From positions 1,037,190-1,101,189 of the forward strand of contig CAUYUJ010017837.1 of the NCBI GenBank assembly GCA_963575745.1: a DNA stretch of 64,000 bases, read 5' to 3'. The translations under genes were made by a program, and so were the position numbers. The notes under the pieces are model-generated. The model worked only from the letters and a program-made list of their open reading frames with translations, was not told the origin of the DNA and did not search any database. This DNA is from Prorocentrum cordatum (Eukaryota > Sar > Dinophyceae > Prorocentrales > Prorocentraceae). Positions within the stretch are counted from its first letter, which is position 1; every line of letters starts with the position of its first letter. This document shows positions 22,691-34,390 of the stretch, piece by piece.

Positions 22691-22814
22691 GGGGGCCCCT
22701 CGCCTCCCGCCCCGCTCCCCACCCGCCTCCCGTCCCTCTGGGCCCCGCCCGCTCGCGCCCGCGCGGCGCGCGCGCCCCGCGGCGAGGCACTTGCCCTTCG
22801 CAGGGGAAGCCCGC

Positions 22815-22978
22815 GTGGAGGAGGAGGAGGAGGAGGAGGAGGAGGAGGAGGAGGAGGAGGAGGAGGAGGAGGAGAAGGAGGAGGAGGAGGAGGAGGAGGA
22901 GGGGGGGCGGGAGGGAGGAGGAGGAGGAGGAGGAGGAGGAGGAGGAGGAGGAGGAGGAGGAGGAGGAGGAGGAGGAGC
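22815..22978. repeat. AGG triplet tract, two parts
   Basis: Two nearly pure GGA runs separated by GGGGGGGCGGGAGGGA near 22900. Confidence 0.95.
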
Positions 22979-23194
22979 GCGGGACGAGACGGCCCGCACC
23001 CGTCGGCCCCAGCCTTCGCGCCAGGCCTCGCGCGGTGGCTGCTGCGTGTTGCGCCGTGGGTCCCGGAGCTCGGAGCGGGCGGCCAGACCTCCGAGGACAT
23101 GTCCGCCGCGCCGTTTCGGGACGCCAGAGGTGTGGGGAATCAGAAAACACTGAAGTGGAGCACCGCACCATACCAACCGTGCATGACCACCGTC

Positions 23195-23390
23195 TGTTCT
23201 ACGACTGCTGGCTGTCGAGAAACAAGGGTGATGCGTGCTGCTTCTTCCAGTGTTGCCATACGACAACCGACTGGCACAGAAAAGGTGCGATGCGTTTGCT
23301 TGCCTCTATGACTACTGGCTGTCGTAGAAACGTGTGACCTGTCATCTGAGTTTGCTTCAGGGCTACTTGTTGTCATAGAGGACGTGTGAT
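23195..23390 (+). repeat. Degenerate repeats of TCTAYGACTRCTGGCTGTCG
   Basis: The motif occurs at about 23199 and 23306, with related TGTCATAGAGGACGTGTGA at about 23370. Loose 100-bp spacing. Confidence 0.5.
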
Positions 23391-23551
23391 GTCTCATCTC
23401 GGGGGAGGGCGACGAGGGCTCATACCTCAGACGTCGTGGTCCTGTTCACGGCGTGGCCCCAACCCCCAACGGCTCTACCCTTGCCCAGGCACGAGCTCGC
23501 CAACAAAAGCGTACGACAGCGCCTTGTTCGCGAGGCCTGGAGGTCTAGAGA

Positions 23552-23890
23552 AAGGGAGGAGGAGGAGGAGGAGGAGGAGGAGGAGGAGGAGGAGGAGGAA
23601 AAGGGACGGGGAGGGGGAGGATGGGGATGAGGAAGGGGGCGAAGGAGGCGCGGATGGGGCGCGGAGGGGGATGAGAGGGAACTTCATGCGAATGGGTGCA
23701 GCTGGAGAAAGGAGATGAGGAGGAAGCCCAGTGGGAGGAGGAGAAGCAGGAGGAGGACGGCGACGACGGAGAGGATGATGAGGGAGAGGGGGGAGGTGAG
23801 GAGGATGAGAGTGGGGAGGGGCGGCATGCGGAGGAGGAAAGGTAAGCAGGAGAGAGAGAGCGGGAAGGGGGGGGATCAAGGCACTCTCTC
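23552..23890. repeat. AGG tract grading into purine-rich sequence
   Basis: Pure GGA to about 23600, then irregular G/A-rich sequence with GATGAGG steps. Confidence 0.85.
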
Positions 23891-24349
23891 CCTCGTCCCT
23901 CTCTCCCTCCCCTCCTCCTCCTCCTCCTTCCTCCTCCTACCTCCATCCTTTCCTCATCATCCTCATCCATCATCATCATCATCATCATCCTCATCTGATC
24001 ATTCACAATCATCATCATCATCTCTATCATCATATTCATTCCTCCTTCCTCCTCATCATTCATCATCATCTCATCATCTATCATCTCATCATCATCCTCA
24101 TCTTCATCCCTCATCCTCATAATCCTCATCATCTTATCATCATCATCATCCTCATCTTCATCATCATCATCCTCATCTCATCATCCTCATCATCAGCATC
24201 AGCATCCATCTTATCATCATCTCCATCATCTATCTATCATCAGAATCATCAGTATCATCAGCATCATCATCATCATCACATCATCGTCATCATCGTCATC
24301 GTATCATCGATCATCATCATCAGCATCATTCATCATCTCATCATCATCA

Positions 24350-24434
<85 letters not shown>

Positions 24435-24435
24435 C
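23890..24435. repeat. CCT to CAT microsatellite
   Basis: CCTCCT for about 60 bases, then CATCAT with CCTCAT, TATC and CAGCAT variants. From 24351 to 24432 it is pure CAT. Confidence 0.95.
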
Positions 24436-25329
24436 TGCCCCCTCCTCCTCGTCTTCCCCCTGCTCATCATCCCGCCCGCCCGACACCCCCCCTTTCCCTC
24501 CCACCCTCCATCCCTCCCGCCACCATCCCACCTCCCATCTCCCCCCCCCTCCTCCTGACCTCCTCCGGTCTCGCTTCCCTTTGCCCCCCCCCACCCCCAC
24601 CCACGCGACCGCACCGCAGGCCGTCTGCCTGGGCCCCTCGGCCAGGAGCGCCCCTCCGCGCGCGCGCGCCGCGCGCCGCAAGCAGCCGCGCGGGGGCCTT
24701 CGAGCAGCCGGAAGGGCTCCTCCCTGCCGAAGATCCCCTGGGGGGGGGGCCGCCAGCAGGGCGAAGGGCGAGAGACCTCCCGCTCCACTGCCGCACGTTA
24801 GGGCAGCTGCGCTATGAGGTCCCTTCCTTCCTTCCTCCCCTCCTCCCTTCCTCCCTTCCTCCCTTCTGGTGCGCGGCTCACGACCTTCGTGGGTGTGTGA
24901 CACATCAACCCAATTCCATCCGAGAAGGGGAGAGGCCACCTGGAGGGCAAGTTTTTGGTGCTAGCTGCTAGAGGTGTGGCGGCGGGCACACCAGCTACGA
25001 GGCAGTAGCTCCCCAAGGTGCCTCACACCTCACACCAGCCAGCGCTTCAGCGCCGCGCTCCCTCCAGGTGAGCCGCCCCCCAGTCTGGAGCGGTCGTCTT
25101 TCATGGGGAGGGCAGGGGGGAAGAGAGGATGAGCTGGAAGGAGGGGGGTGGGGGATGGCGAGGAGGAGAGGAGGGAGACGACAAGCTGGGGTCCCTCGCG
25201 CCACCTCTTGCAGCCTACCCCATTCCGCCCGTCCCCTCCCGTTGCGCTGAATCCTGCTCTATCACACGGCCGCGGTGTCGTAGAGGACATCGATCTTGCC
25301 AAATGGCAGTTGCAAGATGTACCCATCGT
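24436..25329. other. Intergenic DNA, no gene seen
   Basis: C-rich at the left, then GC-rich. TTCCTTCC run at 24822-24866. No motif. Confidence 0.5.
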
Positions 25330-25620
25330 CTGCTGGAGAAGGAGAAGGAGGATGAAGAGGAGGAGGAGGAGGAGGAAGAGGAGAAGAAGCAGAAGACGGA
25401 AGGAGGCGAAGGAGAGGGACGACCATGAGGATCAGTGGAGGCGGAGGAAGCGAAAGGGGGGGGGCGGCAATGACAACGAAGGAACCGCATCCAGAAACGT
25501 GGCTCGAGCTGGGGCGAAAGCGCTGTTCTGAACGACGAGAGAATGAGGATGAAGATGAGGATGAGGATGAGAAGGAGGAGGAGGAGGAGGAGGCGGAGAA
25601 TTGAGACAAGGAGAGGAACA
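25330..25620. repeat. Purine-rich GAGGAA / GATGAG stretch
   Basis: AGGAGG and AAGAGG at 25330-25400, then GATGAGGATGA and GGAGGAGG at 25540-25600. No gene recognised. Confidence 0.8.
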
Positions 25621-26169
25621 AGGACAAAGGGAGGTGGAAGAAGGCCGTGGCGAGTAAAACACAACCAGCAAGCACCTCTGATGCTGCAACGCATTCAGGA
25701 AATCCATGCTTTGCCTGGAGCCTCCAGCTGCACCTCGGACTGCTCTTGTTCTCCTCTCAAGCTAGCGGGGGCCAGATCCGAAGCGAAGCACCTGCCACGA
25801 ACACCCATCACTGAGCATCGCGAAACCGCTGAGCTGCCCACGGCGGCTGTACGTATCCTGAGGAGGCAGCTCGGGGAGGTATCGTATACCTCATCGCCGG
25901 AGGTGACCCACTGGCGGCGATGTGGCGGCGCCCACACGGGTGGCGCGAAGGGAGCAGCCTCCTGAGAAGCCTGGGAGGCCCAAGAAGGCAGGAGGCTCTG
26001 TGGAAGCCCTCCAGGCTTTCAGACGGCCCTCTCGAAGCCACATTCTGTCCTTTGGGAAGGAAAGACCGCTGCCGTTCAAGCAGCCCAGCAAGCCTCCTTA
26101 GACCGCCACCCAACTCGCCACACTCCCCCCGCGTGCCGCCCCGCGCCCCTCCCACCCTCCCACCTCTCG

Positions 26170-26445
26170 TCACTTCCAATGCCCCCCCAGGAATCGCATC
26201 AGGTCGGGCTCCGTGCTTCCACGGCCCCCACTTCTGGGCCCGGCGAGCGAGCAGACGCCGCCGGGGGCCTTCCGCGCCTGCACCAGCGACATGAGCTGCA
26301 GGAACTCGGAGAACTGCACGGTGCCTGGCGTGCCAGCGGCGCCGCCGCCGCCGCTGCCGCGGGCAGGGGCATGGTGAGGCCCCGCGGGCCCTCCCTCCTC
26401 CCCCGCCTCGGCCTCGGGCACAAGCTACAAGATCAAGAGCACTGA
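26170..26445 (-). pseudogene. Possible EF-hand fragment
   Basis: The minus-strand frame 26421-26170 includes GTPGTVQFSEFLQLMSLVQA (about 26345-26280). That resembles the second half of a calmodulin-type EF-hand: Gly, beta residue, Glu at loop position 12, then an FLxLM helix. The rest is Gly/Ala-rich with no paired hand, and no start, stop or splice context supports a full gene. It may be a lone exon, a gene fragment or chance. Confidence 0.3.
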
Positions 26446-26619
26446 CAACGCAGCCGGGCCGCCGAACCTCGCGCGCAGCGCGCCCCGCGGTGCGCGGGTT
26501 GCTCGTCTTCGCAGCGTTCGCGCCGCCCACGTGGAGCAGGGCAGCCGCTCTGGCCCAGGCCGCGGGGCGCGCAGCGCGGCCATCTCCGCGCCCCTGGAAA
26601 TTGTGCAGAGCATCAGTGG

Positions 26620-26885
26620 CACGCCTCCTCCCCCTCCTCCTCCTCCTCCTCCTTCTCGTCCTCCTCCTCCTCCTCCTCCTCCTCCTCCTCCTCCTCCTAC
26701 CCCTCCTCCTACCCCTCCTCCTCCTCCTCCTCCTCCTCCTCTTCTTCTTTTTCTTCCTCCTCCCTTCTTCTTCTCCTCCTCCTCTCCTTTTCATCTCTCT
26801 CCCTCCCTCCTCCTCCTCCTCCTCCGCACCTCCTCCTCCTCCTCTCCTCCTCCTCCTCCTCCTCCTCCTCCTCCCTCTCCCCCCC
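26620..26885. repeat. CCT tract
   Basis: CCT repeats with CTTCTT and CTCTCC interruptions. Confidence 0.95.
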
Positions 26886-27001
26886 CCCTCGGGCAAAAAC
26901 GGTAGGGCAACACGCTGACGGGCTCCCTCCGGAAGGGTGTCACCTTTCCCTCTCGGAGCGTCGATCAGAGATGCGTGGATTTGGCACGGGGGCGCGGGTG
27001 A

Positions 27002-27140
27002 AGCCAGCGCTGCCCAATTTAGCGACGGAGCGCGGAATTAGTTTCCCATGGGAGTGGAGCAGAGTCCGTTCTAGCGCTTCCTAAACTCTCTGTTGGTTTC
27101 GTGTGGAAGTGGGGCCTAAGTCCGTGATAGCGTTTCCTTG
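27002..27140 (+). repeat. Two tandem copies of about 65 bp
   Basis: AGTGGAGCAGAGTCCGTTCT with AGCGCTTCCT, then AGTGGGGCCTAAGTCCGTGA with AGCGTTTCCT. Divergent pair, no gene seen. Confidence 0.6.
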
Positions 27141-27435
27141 ACCGTGCCCTTCTCCTCCTCCTCCTCGCAGAGCTTCCGGGTGCCCTTCCCACCCCTTCCA
27201 CCACGGCGTTACCGGGTGCGCTCGCAGATCCGTCCGCCTTCTCGTCACTCCCTCCTCGCCCTCCCCATTCTCCTCCCTCCCCAGCTCCTCGCCATCCATA
27301 GCCTCATCGTCGTCTTCCTCGTCCTCCCCTTTCGCCTCACCCTCCGTCACCCCATCCGTACCCCGCCCTCGTTTTCCTCCTCGCCCATGCCCTCGTCCTC
27401 CTCTTCGTTCTCTCTTTATGTTTCTCTTTATTGTG

Positions 27436-27437
27436 AA

Positions 27438-27472
<35 letters not shown>
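27436..27472. repeat. TA dinucleotide run
   Basis: About 16 TA units. Confidence 0.95.
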
Positions 27473-27858
27473 TCTGTATCCCGTCTTTTTCTAGGTTGGG
27501 TAAGCGTTGGCTTGCTTGAGCCGTCGGTCGTGTCTTGGTGGCATCGATCCGAGAAAACACTGTTCGGAGCGCAGGGCTCCATACCATACAAGTCAAGCTC
27601 TGGTACAGCAACAGCTCGCGTCGGCAAGAACCAATCTATGCAAGACAGTTGGGAGCAACAGACATTCAAGAGTATGCTGCAGTGCCAGGGTGTGGCAAGG
27701 ATGACCGCCCCCCTCATCTATACCCCTCCGCTCCCCCATACATCTTCGAGAAAAAGCCGATGTAAAGAAGATGCCCTCGAGTACCACGCTCGGTGTTAAA
27801 ATACCTACGCGGTGGGCGGCTCCATGCCCACCGAATCATATCCGAACCATTCCGCCTG

Positions 27859-28105
27859 AATGTGCGTGGCGGTAATGCGAGGACCGCATTTTGAAAACGG
27901 CCCACCCTCAATCCGTGAAGTTCTTGCAATTTTTCAGACGAATGTGTGCGGCGCTACGGCGAGAGCCACATTTTGAAAACCGCCCGCCCTCCATGTGTGA
28001 AACTGCTGTCAATTTGTCTGAGCTCCGGGATCATCAATGTTAAGGAAGTCTCAAGCGAAACGCCCAGCCCGTCCTTCCCACTGGCCTCGGAGTGTGACAG
28101 GGAGA
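27859..28105 (+). repeat. Dispersed repeat R8, two tandem 82-bp units, copy 1
   Basis: Units begin ATGTGYGYGGCG, with CACATTTTGAAAACCGCCC and CCGTGAAACTCTTG-like stretches. A right flank (GAAACGCCCAGCCCGTCCTT) is shared with 45617. Confidence 0.72.
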
Positions 28106-28649
28106 AACCCTTACAAGGAAAAAGCATTGACAGGGAGGGATTGGTCCCTGGACTGCTCATGCGGTGAGGGGCCCCTCGTGGCCGCGACCGCCCCACCGCG
28201 AGCGCCCCCAACACAACGGGCCTCCTGTGCGCCAACGCGGTCGGGCGCGGCGGGCCAGCGCCCCCTGGCGGAGACGCCTGCTTGCACGGCCGTGCCTCCC
28301 GGCCCCAGGAAAGCCCCCGCCCCCCCCCAGCTGGCGCCCGGGGTGCGCGCCGTGCAGGCCGGCAGGCAGGCACGGCCGGCGCTGCGCCCCCCTGGGGGAG
28401 GAGAGGTGCAGGTGAGGGTCGGGGTGCAGTGACACGCTGCTGCGGATTGCGAGCCGGAGCGCGTTGCCCTGTCACTCGTGTGTCACGTACTCCTTCGCCT
28501 GCCCTTGTCCGAGAGCCTGGTGGTTCTGAAGCAGAATCACGCTGATGGATTCTCCACGGCGGCGAGTCGTTGATACGGGTTCTGCCCCCGAGATAATATT
28601 CGCCACGATTTCAGGCTTTTTGAGGGTGGAAAGGCTACGGGCAGGGGGG

Positions 28650-28850
28650 GGGGGGGGGGGGGCAAAACGTAACGCCGTCCCCCCCGCCGCGTGGGTCCCG
28701 CACCACAGGTGCCGGACACACTGCGGCAGCTTCGGGGGGGGACGCACTGGGAGGGGGGGGAAGCGTTACGTTGTGGGGGGAGGGGCGAGGGGAGGGGGGG
28801 GGCATAACGCTCGTTGTGGCCCGGAGGGTAACAAACACTCTCGGAGGGGA
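28650..28850 (+). repeat. Dispersed repeat R9, copy 1
   Basis: CGCCGCGTGGGTCCCGCACC, GACACACTGCGGCAGC, GGACGCACTGGGAGG, AAGCGTTACGTTGTGG and GTTGTGGCCCGGAGGG appear in the same order at 32355-32575. Contains a G run of about 18. Confidence 0.7.
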
Positions 28851-29025
28851 GGATTGGTTGGGCCGGCGAGGTCAACAATGCGCGTTGTGGCCAGGAGGGT
28901 AAAAGACACTTTTTCGGAGGAGAGGATGGGCTGGGCCGGCGAGGCCCATAACGCGCCCTGTGGCCTGGGAGGGTAAGCGACACTTCTTCGGAGGAGAGGA
29001 TGGGCTGGGTCGGCGAGCTCTTCTT
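28795..29025 (+). repeat. Three tandem units of about 75 bp
   Basis: CATAACGCGCGTTGTGGCC, GGAGGGTAA, ACACTTTTTCGGAGGAGAGG and ATGGGCTGGGCCGGCGAGG recur three times with small changes. The first unit overlaps the end of R9. Confidence 0.82.
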
Positions 29026-29691
29026 CTTCTTCTTCTTGTTGCTCCGTTTTTTGGGGTCGGCGAGGCCGCGCAACGGGTCGGGGGCGGAGCGCCGGGCTGG
29101 TGCGCGCGGACGCGCGCGGCAGGGCGGCGAATGGGGGGCCGTCGAAGTCCGTGTCGATCGACGCGAAGACGTCGATCAGCTCGGGCTCCTCCAGGAGCGG
29201 CGCCCGCTTCGGGCAGTGCCCCAGCGGGGGGGGGGCGGAGGGGTCACCGACGCGGGGGGGGGCGGGGGGGCACGTCCTCCTCCCTGAGGGCCCGAGGAGG
29301 GGGAGTGCAGGCTCGGGGAGGCTTCTTGGGGGGGGGGCACCGATGCCGCCCCCGCCGGGACCACTCGAGGGGTCGCGTTGCTGCCAGGATCTCGAGGAGA
29401 GTCCAGCCGTGGCGGCAAGGGAAGGTTAGCGGTGTCGGTATCTGCTCCTCTTCTGATCCTGGGGGGTCCCTCTCTTCCCTCTTCCCGGGCGGAGGTGGCG
29501 ACGAGCGAAGGATCGCGGTATCAGCGTCTGTTCCTCTTCTGATCCCGACTCGTCCTCGCCCTCCTCTTCCCGGGCGGAGGTGGCGACCTCCCAAGTGGTG
29601 ACTCCCCCTTGGCGTCTGCCGGCTGGGCGACACAGAACAAGAGGCACTGCGCGAGAGGATGTGGTGACCTTACGGTCGGAAGCTATTGGAT
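29026..29691. other. GC-rich intergenic DNA with G runs, no gene seen
   Basis: Several G runs of 8-11 around 29220-29340 could form quadruplexes. CTTCCCGGGCGGAGGTGGCG occurs twice (about 29482 and 29565) with matching TCTGCTCCTCTTCTGATC lead-ins, a divergent tandem pair of about 83 bp. Confidence 0.5.
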
Positions 29692-29870
29692 AGCTTGTCG
29701 CTCCGCCAGTTCTGGCCCACCACTCTGCGGCGCAACAGATTATCGCCTTCCCAGTCGCCAGGCGTCGACGTCTGGAGTGTTTCCGAGCCTCACGCTCTGC
29801 GGAGCGGAGCGACACGCTATCCGCTCGCAAGGCATAGCGTGTCGCGGGGCCGCCGCCGCCGCGACACGCT
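29692..29870 (-). mobile_element. Small TIR element, family J, independent inverted copy
   Basis: The reverse complement of 53465-53641 with moderate divergence (AGCTTGTCGC to GCGACACGCT, 179 bp). Flanking sequence differs on the right side, so it is an independent insertion of the same family. Confidence 0.72.
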
Positions 29871-30235
29871 GAGCAGAAGTTCCTGACCGTATACACGGTG
29901 GCTGACGCGAGGTCGCTCACGCGGCACACTGCGTGGAGAAGGCGAGCATCGTTGAACCAGTCCCCATTCCCACTGGCATGGCCTTGGCCCCACGGGCCGC
30001 CCTGCCCCCCGCTGACAGGGGATGTGTAGTGTTCGCTCCAGGCTCCACCTCAGGGGTGGGCTGGTGCGGCCACGACACCGTGGCCCCGTGGGGATGGGCA
30101 TCGGTCAGACGATGCTGGTAAGAGGGGCCCTCACGCGCGGCCTCTGCGCGGGCTGCTCGCGCGCCAGTGTCCGAGCAGTCAGCCTCACGCTTCGGCGCCG
30201 CCCAGCTGCGCACCCATGCGCTCAGGCCCCGACAC

Positions 30236-30462
30236 GGGGAGGAGGAGGAGGAGGAGGAGGAGGAGGAGGAGGGGAAGGGGAGAAGGAGGAGGAGGAGGAG
30301 GAGGGAGGAGGGGCGGAGGAGGGGAGGAGGAGGAGGAGGAGGAGGAGGAGGAGGAGGAGGAGGAGGAGGAGGAGGAGGAGGAGGAGGAGGAGGAGGAGGA
30401 GGGGGGGAGGAGGAGAAGGAGGAGGAGGAGGAGGAGGCGGAGGAGGAGGAGGAGGAGGAGGA
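30236..30462. repeat. AGG triplet tract
   Basis: GGA repeats, nearly pure at 30315-30400. It faces a CCT tract at 30583. Confidence 0.95.
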
Positions 30463-30582
30463 CCTGCACCTGACGCCCCAGTGGTCCCTCCCGGGGGCCC
30501 TCACTCGGCGGCAGCGCGCCCTTGGTGGGGCAGAGGCAGAGGGGCCGGGCCCCCTCGGGAGGCCAAGAGAAGGTACCTGGCC

Positions 30583-30662
30583 TCCTCCTCCTCCTCCTCC
30601 TCCTCCTCCTCCTATTTCCTCCTCTTCCTCCTCCTCCTCCTCCTCCCTCCTCCTCCTCCTCC
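30583..30662. repeat. CCT triplet tract
   Basis: CCT repeats with TATTT and CTT interruptions; inverted partner of 30236. Confidence 0.95.
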
Positions 30663-31654
30663 GACGCCGCGGAAGGCTCCTCAGAAGGCGTGAGGACCTC
30701 GGAGAAGCCCCGCCGCCTTCCGAGAGGGCCTGCCGCCTCTGACCCCCCCTCCGCACGCCGCCGACGCGCTGTGCTTCCGGCGCCGAAGCCGCTGCAGAGG
30801 GATGGGGCCGGGGGCTCCGGCTGTGCTTCTGCCCCGACGCGGTGCTCTCCCGCCGCGCCAGAGCTCAGAGCACTCGATCCTGGCCAGGGCCGCCAGGCGC
30901 ATCCGGATCGGCACATGGGCACATGGGCCCTCCCGGGCCCCGCCATGGGCCTGGCCAGGATCGGTGCAGGTGCGCAGCACGAGGGGCAGCTTTGGGGGGG
31001 GGCAGTTCAGGGGAGTGAGCATCGAGCTGCAATCGGCGAGACATCGCCGACAGATCGGTGCCGGCCCCGCGGTAGCGGAGTGTCCCGCTCCTGAGCGGGG
31101 TGGTCAATCAGGCCCCCGTTGACGATCAATGGGGCGACTGAGGGTCGACGAATCCCCCCCCTGCGCCAATACCCCCCTAACGTTGCCCCTGATCGGTGTG
31201 TAGGTGTGCAGTTGGCGTCCCTCCATCCGTCGGAGGCCTGGAGATGAAGACCTCACGCAACGCGCGGGCGCGCGGGCAAGCGATGATCAACACGCGGGCA
31301 GGAGTCTTCATACATCTGTGAGCACACGAACTGTGTTTGTTCACCGCTGCAGTACGCCCTCTGGTGTCCAGGAGCAGGGAGGCACTCGTGGAGCAGCACC
31401 TGCTACGAACCACTCGGGGCCTCTCGCGAAAAGACAACTGGGTGCCGCGGCTGTTCTGGGGCGAACTCTTCGCATCACAGGGCTGCCAGACGCGGTGGAG
31501 AGCAGCATGCGAGTGCGGCGGGGAGAGACGGCGGCGGGTGACGGAGAGCCGGCCGGACGTCGGCCCGTGTCAATTCGAACGCCTCGGGAGACCCTGGGCA
31601 CGCCAACATGAACTTTCTGGGGGGGATCGGCGTTTACTTCCGCCACCCTTTGAG
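30663..31654. other. Intergenic DNA, no gene seen
   Basis: GC-rich, then balanced. No recognisable protein motif on either strand. Confidence 0.5.
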
Positions 31655-31881
31655 CAGGGACCGACCGTCCGGGCACTCCTATAGTCCTACCGCGAAATGT
31701 TCTTAGAAACCAGCAATGCTCTCAGAACAAAAAGCAAGGTTCTTATAACACAAACCCGACGTGCTCAAAGAAGACAGACTCCGCCAGAAATGTTCTAAGA
31801 ACATTTCGTGGAAACCACAAGAGGTTCTTAGAACATTATTTGGTAGGGTTATAGGCGAGCCAGGACGCTTCGCCACTGCTT
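31655..31881 (+). mobile_element. Family C TIR repeat, best copy
   Basis: The inner arms CCTATAGTCCTACC (31678) and GGTAGGGTTATAGG (31855) pair at 12 of 14 positions. Further GTTCTTAGAA motifs inside can pair. Homology with other copies extends left to GGGACCGACCGTCC and right to GACGCTTCGCCACTGCTT. Non-coding. Confidence 0.75.
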
Positions 31882-32354
31882 GAACCGTTGTCTTACTGTG
31901 TCACTTCCACCAGATTCAGCCAGCAGCACGCCGTGATGTCAATATCTGGCCGATCCAAACCCAGATTCTACGTACATGCTCAGCCGAGGCTGGTCCCGCT
32001 GAAGCAACAAAGAAGCAAAGACGCCAAACTTCCGTCCAAAGGGAGACACCAATCTGATGACCCTCAGATGCGAGGTCCTCCCTTTGGGCTCCCCCTCAAA
32101 CCGTGCGATGACAGACCGCGCGGTGACCTCACGATCCCGAAGGACCTCACCGCACAATCCGTCACCGCACGGTTCTGGGACCCCGGGAGAACGACCGACG
32201 CCCCCCCCCAAAGCCATTCGGTGACCGGGCAACCCCACGGACTCAACACAAACGGCCCTCCTCTGAAGGATTGGTTTTCGGATCATGATTTGGGCCTCTG
32301 CCGGCCGGAGTGGCGCAGCTCACGGAACGAGAACCTTTCTTCGCTCGCATGGGG

Positions 32355-32575
32355 GTGCGGGTGGGGGGGGGGGGGGGCGCGTGGGGGGCATAAGGCAACG
32401 CCCGCCGCCCTCCCCTGCCGCGTGGGTATGGCACCACACAGACTGTGATGCCAGACGCACTGCAGCAGTGCCGGGGACGCGCTGGGGGGGAGGGGGAGCG
32501 TTACGTCGGTTGGCTATGGGGGGGAGGGGATAGGGTCATGACGCGCGCTATGGCTGTGGCCCAGAGGGCAAACAA
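32355..32575 (+). repeat. Dispersed repeat R9, copy 2
   Basis: Homologous to 28650-28850: CTGCCGCGTGGGTATGGCAC, CAGACGCACTGCAGCAG, GAGCGTTACGTCGG, TGTGGCCCAGAGGGC. Single unit without the 75-bp tandem part. Confidence 0.7.
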
Positions 32576-33279
32576 CAAAACAACACCACTTAGCATGGAG
32601 GAAATGGGTCCTGATGGAAATGGGTCCTGGACCCTGGGGCCTTCCCCCAGAAACAATCCCGAATCCTTTCCTGACAGTCCCGGGGCCCGTGGAGGGCCCC
32701 GAGGAGCGAAAACGGTGAAAAACCTCAGGGCCCGTTTCCCTCATCGGGAGCGGCCAAGAGGGGGGTGTCCAAGAGGGGGGGGTGCAACTCATGACTGGCG
32801 GCATGTGCGCGGCCCAGTCGGGGGGCCAGGGACGTAATGATATAAGAAGAGGCGCCATGAAATCTAGGGAACTATCATGGCCCACGCCATGATGTCCACC
32901 CCCCCCTGGTCATCACCCCCCTCTTTTCCGCCCCCGACCTCAGGACCGGCTTTTCCCCCCTGGCGAACCACGCCCCCCGGGCTTTGGAGACTGACCGCAG
33001 CCCTCGCCCGAACACCGTCCGACGGCAACCCTGCAAAAAAGCGTGGGGGCCCCTTAAGCGGCGCCCCGGCGGGGGCCCCCTCGGCGCGCTCGGAGCGGTG
33101 GCCTCCCGCGGAGGCCCCCTTGTGAAGGCGGCGCGCCCGCCCAGGAGGGGCCCACCCAAGAGGGGGCCCGACAGGGCCCCTCTTGGGCCGCAGCTGGCTC
33201 CACAAGGGGCCCGACAGGCCGCCTTCGGGGCCCTTGCCTTCACCCCCATATTTAAAACAGGGCTAGGATCGGGATAAAT
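32576..33279. other. Intergenic DNA, no gene seen
   Basis: GGGCCCC-rich, with short GGCCCGACAGG repeats near 33165-33215. Confidence 0.5.
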
Positions 33280-33332
33280 CGCTCCAGAGCGTTCCGGAGC
33301 GCTCTCAGAGCGTTCCAGAACGCTCTGGAGCG
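33280..33332. other. Hairpin with perfect 15-bp arms
   Basis: CGCTCCAGAGCGTTC at 33280-33294 and its exact inverted copy at 33318-33332. The spacer contains further GAGCG/CGCTC steps, so the whole can form a longer imperfect cruciform. Confidence 0.75.
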
Positions 33333-33839
33333 GCCGCGGCGCCCAATACATCCTCCAAACCCACCGATTCTCAGAGATTTCGAGTTCTCCCGATCCGATT
33401 TTGTTCCGATCTTCGCGTCGTTTGACCTTGCCACCCGCCCGATGGCGTGCCAATTTTGTTGGACCGGGCGTCTCTGCCAGTGCGAGGCGAGGATGCATCC
33501 GTAACCACCGCATGGGCCCTGGCGTCCTGGGGGCCCAGCGGGCGGTGGATTGTGGATATGTTTTGGCCCCCGGGGGCCAAGTATACCCATAATACTCGGG
33601 CCCAGATACCATCACAGATCGATCTGGCGCAAGAGGATGGGGCCCAGTACAGAAACAATGGGTACAAAGTCCAACAGCGATTCCTGTTCAATCTGAACAG
33701 GGTTCGTTGTCGGCGTCGCCGCGGTCGTTGTTCATTTGAAACAGACTGCCCAACGACGGCCGCTGTGAGTCCCACCAGCCCTTTGGGCGTGAGTGGTTTA
33801 GAGAGCCCTTTGCGCTTCTGAGGAGGTCGCAAGAGGCAC

Positions 33840-34060
33840 CAAGATGGCCCCAAGAGGCCCCCAGGAGGCTCCCAAGAGGCCTCCAAGAGGCCCCCCAGAG
33901 GCCCCCAAGCGGCCCCAAGAGGCCCCCAAGAGGCCCCCAAGAGGCCCCCAAGAGGCCCCACGAGGCCCCAAGAGGCTCCCAAGAGGCCCCCAAGAGGCCA
34001 AAAGAGGCCCCCAAGAGGCCCCACGAGGCTCCAAGAGGCCCCCAAGAGGCCCCACGAGGA
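33840..34060 (+). repeat. Array of GGCCCCCAAGA units, 11-12 bp
   Basis: GAGGCCCCCAAGAGGCCCC-type units repeat about 18 times with small changes. It merges at the right into the next array. Confidence 0.9.
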
Positions 34061-34390
34061 GCCCGAACGACTCACACCAGGACGAGGGGCCCGAACGACT
34101 CACACCACGAAGAGCCCGAACGACTCACACCAGGAGGAGGATCCCGAACGACTCACACCAGGACGAGGGGCCCGAACGACTCACACCACGAAGAGCCCCA
34201 ACGACTCACACCACAAGGAGGGGCCCGAACGACTCACACCAGGACGAGGCCCCGAACGACTCACACCACGAGGAGCCCGAACGACTCACACCAGGACGAA
34301 GAGCCCGAACGACTCAAACCACGACGAAGAGCCCGAACGACTCACACCAGGAAGAAGGGCCCGAACGACTCACACCAGGACGAGAGGCCT
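34060..34390 (+). repeat. Array of CGAACGACTCACACCAGGA units
   Basis: About eleven units of 26-32 bp, each CCCGAACGACTCACACCA followed by GGACGAGGGG, CGAAGAG or GGAGGAGG variants. One frame stays open through both arrays (33844-34467), which I take as compositional. Confidence 0.9.
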
